This document shows positions 62,918 to 64,000 of a DNA stretch of 64,000 nt, one piece after another. How positions within the stretch are numbered: position 1 is the stretch's first letter; each line of letters begins with the position of its first letter. The notes below the pieces were generated by a model, which had not been told where the DNA came from, did no database searches, and was given only the letters and a program-made list of their open reading frames with translations. The DNA comes from Idiomarina abyssalis (GTDB lineage Bacteria > Pseudomonadota > Gammaproteobacteria > Enterobacterales > Alteromonadaceae), in assembly GCF_900116625.1 (NCBI RefSeq), contig NZ_FPBE01000006.1, positions 62,001-126,000 of the forward strand, given 5' to 3'. The translations under genes and the position numbers were made by a program.

Positions 62918-63355
62918 TTACAAACCTTTTTCTTTCATCATATTGCGGTAGTCACTTCCTAAGCCGGATTTTTCGGACTCACTTAATACCTTTCCTGCGC
63001 GCTGGAAAAATCCCTGCTCTTCATCTTTCAGATGATGTAAAACTTTATGTTTTAAATTTTTAAAGTGTTGAAGCCAGGCTGGCGACGACATTTCCGTTTG
63101 TTCTAAGGTTTCAATCAGTTCGTCAATTTCATGGTGCTCAGCGATACCGTGTCGCGACATTTCTATTGTGTCATCGTCTTTGATAAGAGGGTTATAAAAG
63201 TATCGTTCCTCAGCGGCAGCGTGTTGTTCCAGCTGGAGCTTTAGTTGCTGATAGTATTGTTCACGCTCCGGCGCTTCTCCGGTCGTTTCCAATAGCAATT
63301 CAAGCAATTTACGTTGTTTATCGTGATCAACTCTCAGTTCTTCGAAAATAGTCAT
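62918..63355 (-). CDS. Hemerythrin HHE domain protein
   Basis: Di-iron oxygen- or NO-binding four-helix bundle, cytoplasmic. The 145 residues hold two HHE-type halves: the first with LRVDHDKQRKL (His10) and EQHAAAEERYFYNPL near 47-61, the second with HGIAEHHEIDELIE near 68-81 and HHLKDEEQGFFQRAG near 111-125, together giving a full set of iron ligands. GGGAGAGAG precedes the ATG. It stands alone between rraB and valS and has room for its own promoter. Oxygen sensing, NO handling or iron storage are all possible. Confidence 0.9.
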   Translation of the reverse strand: MTIFEELRVDHDKQRKLLELLLETTGEAPEREQYYQQLKLQLEQHAAAEERYFYNPLIKDDDTIEMSRHGIAEHHEIDELIETLEQTEMSSPAWLQHFKNLKHKVLHHLKDEEQGFFQRAGKVLSESEKSGLGSDYRNMMKEKGL

Positions 63356-63422
63356 GACTCTCTCCCTTTGTCTCGTTATTTTTCACTACGAGAGCCCTCT
63401 TAAAATAGATTATTTTTCAAAA

Positions 63423-63451
63423 AAAAGCCCGAATCAGAGACTCGGGCTTTT
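63423..63451 (-). terminator. Terminator of valS
   Basis: Ten-base stem AAAAGCCCGA (63423-63432) with TCGGGCTTTT (63442-63451), nine-base loop; on the minus strand a T-run follows. It lies 23 bases after the valS stop. Confidence 0.85.
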
Positions 63452-63473
63452 AGCGATACACTTTTAATGAAAA

Positions 63474-64000
63474 TTAAAGCGCTTTAATTTTCTCCTGCTG
63501 CTCTTGCAGTTGCTTGAGCGTAGTTTCTGCTTCAGCAAGCTTCTCACGTTCTTTAGCAATGACAGCTTCTGGTGCTTTACTGACAAAGTTATCGTTGCCC
63601 AACTTACCGTTCAGACGCTGCCACTCTTTGTTCGCTTTCTCGATAGATTTTTGCAGTCGCTGTAGCTCTGCTTCTTTATCAATTAAACCGGCCATTGGAA
63701 TATGCAGCTTCAACGTATCAACCAGTGCGGTCATACTGGCTGGTGCATCATCATCGCTTTCAATAAACTCAATAGACTCCAGCTTTGCCAGGCTACTGAG
63801 GAAGCTTTGGTTATTCTCAATACGGCCTCTGGCCATTGAATCAGCATTTGAAAGCAGCAGAGGCAAAGGCTTATTCGGTGATAAATCCATTTCGCCACGA
63901 ATATTTCGAATAGCTAAAATAACGCGCTTCAGCCACTCCATGTCCTGCATTGCCTGATGGCTGACGTTGTCCTCAACCTGCGGGAACGGCTGCAGCATAA
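63474..64000 (-). CDS. valS: Valyl-tRNA synthetase ValS (C-terminal part only)
   Basis: Charges tRNA-Val with valine. About 175 codons of the 3' end are present; the gene runs out of the window at the right edge. The visible part includes the end of the anticodon-binding region (IRNIRGEMDLSPNKPLPLLL) and the C-terminal coiled-coil arm (LQRLQKSIEKANKEWQRLNG, then NFVSKAPEAVIAKEREKL), which is typical of ValS and contacts the tRNA elbow. The catalytic domain is outside the window. A strong terminator follows. Confidence 0.95.
   Translation of the reverse strand, partial: MLQPFPQVEDNVSHQAMQDMEWLKRVILAIRNIRGEMDLSPNKPLPLLLSNADSMARGRIENNQSFLSSLAKLESIEFIESDDDAPASMTALVDTLKLHIPMAGLIDKEAELQRLQKSIEKANKEWQRLNGKLGNDNFVSKAPEAVIAKEREKLAEAETTLKQLQEQQEKIKAL

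Overview
The window is ordinary, densely packed chromosome from a marine gammaproteobacterium of the Alteromonadales. Gene content and gene order resemble Idiomarina; this is a judgement from recognised protein families, not a database result. Supporting signs are a MotX-type sodium flagellar motor protein, the carboxynorspermidine/carboxyspermidine enzyme pair, Kdo kinase, an FeS-type photolyase beside a lipocalin, type IV pilus and type II secretion accessory genes, and emphasis on peptide and proline use. I see no tRNA or rRNA gene, insertion sequence, prophage, integron, CRISPR array or defence island, and no stretch of clearly foreign composition.

Layout. 1-1.6 kb: birA end, coaX and motX (+). 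1.6-13 kb: a long minus-strand series: polyamine genes nspC and the carboxynorspermidine synthase gene, a lipoprotein prolyl oligopeptidase, tmcA, an NSS transporter, zapE and cnoX, then two aldehyde dehydrogenases read from about 14.7 kb. 14.9-16.9 kb: deaD with a strong promoter and a leader of about 180 nt. 16.8-19 kb: lipocalin and photolyase. 19-21.9 kb: a glycosyltransferase-like gene and a fused waaA-kdkA gene for the lipid A/Kdo core. 21.9-25.8 kb: proA, proB, yggX, mutY. 25.9-29.6 kb: an OmpA-family protein, trmB, hemW, rdgB. 29.7-36 kb: a K+/H+ antiporter, a DUF4426 gene, yggT, proC, yggS, pilT and a degenerate PhoD-like protein. 36-41.5 kb: amidase, tsaD, plsY, folB, folK, cca. 41.5-46 kb: gspA, gspB, an acyl-CoA dehydrogenase and a small membrane protein. 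46-54.8 kb: putA, ygiF, glnE and an LpxL-type acyltransferase. 54.8-64 kb: tolC, nudF, yqiB, parE, parC, plsC, rraB, a hemerythrin and the end of valS.

How the genes connect. Proline synthesis (proB, proA, proC) and breakdown (putA) all fall in the window, in three separate places. Envelope building recurs: waaA-kdkA, an LpxL-like enzyme, plsY, plsC, tolC, OmpA, Blc and gspAB. Most housekeeping operons keep familiar gammaproteobacterial order, so departures from it (loss of cpdA/yqiA between yqiB and parE, no rpsU next to tsaD, no pilU after pilT) stand out.

The most unusual items are the in-frame WaaA-KdkA fusion with a possible relic internal start, a secreted PhoD-like protein that has lost most of its metal-site residues, a PsrA-like operator just downstream of a promoter for the acyl-CoA dehydrogenase, a long deaD leader with a possible tiny ORF, two strong gene-end inverted repeats without U-tracts, and six convergent gene pairs whose coding ends overlap. 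I did not find a convincing wholly new multi-gene system.
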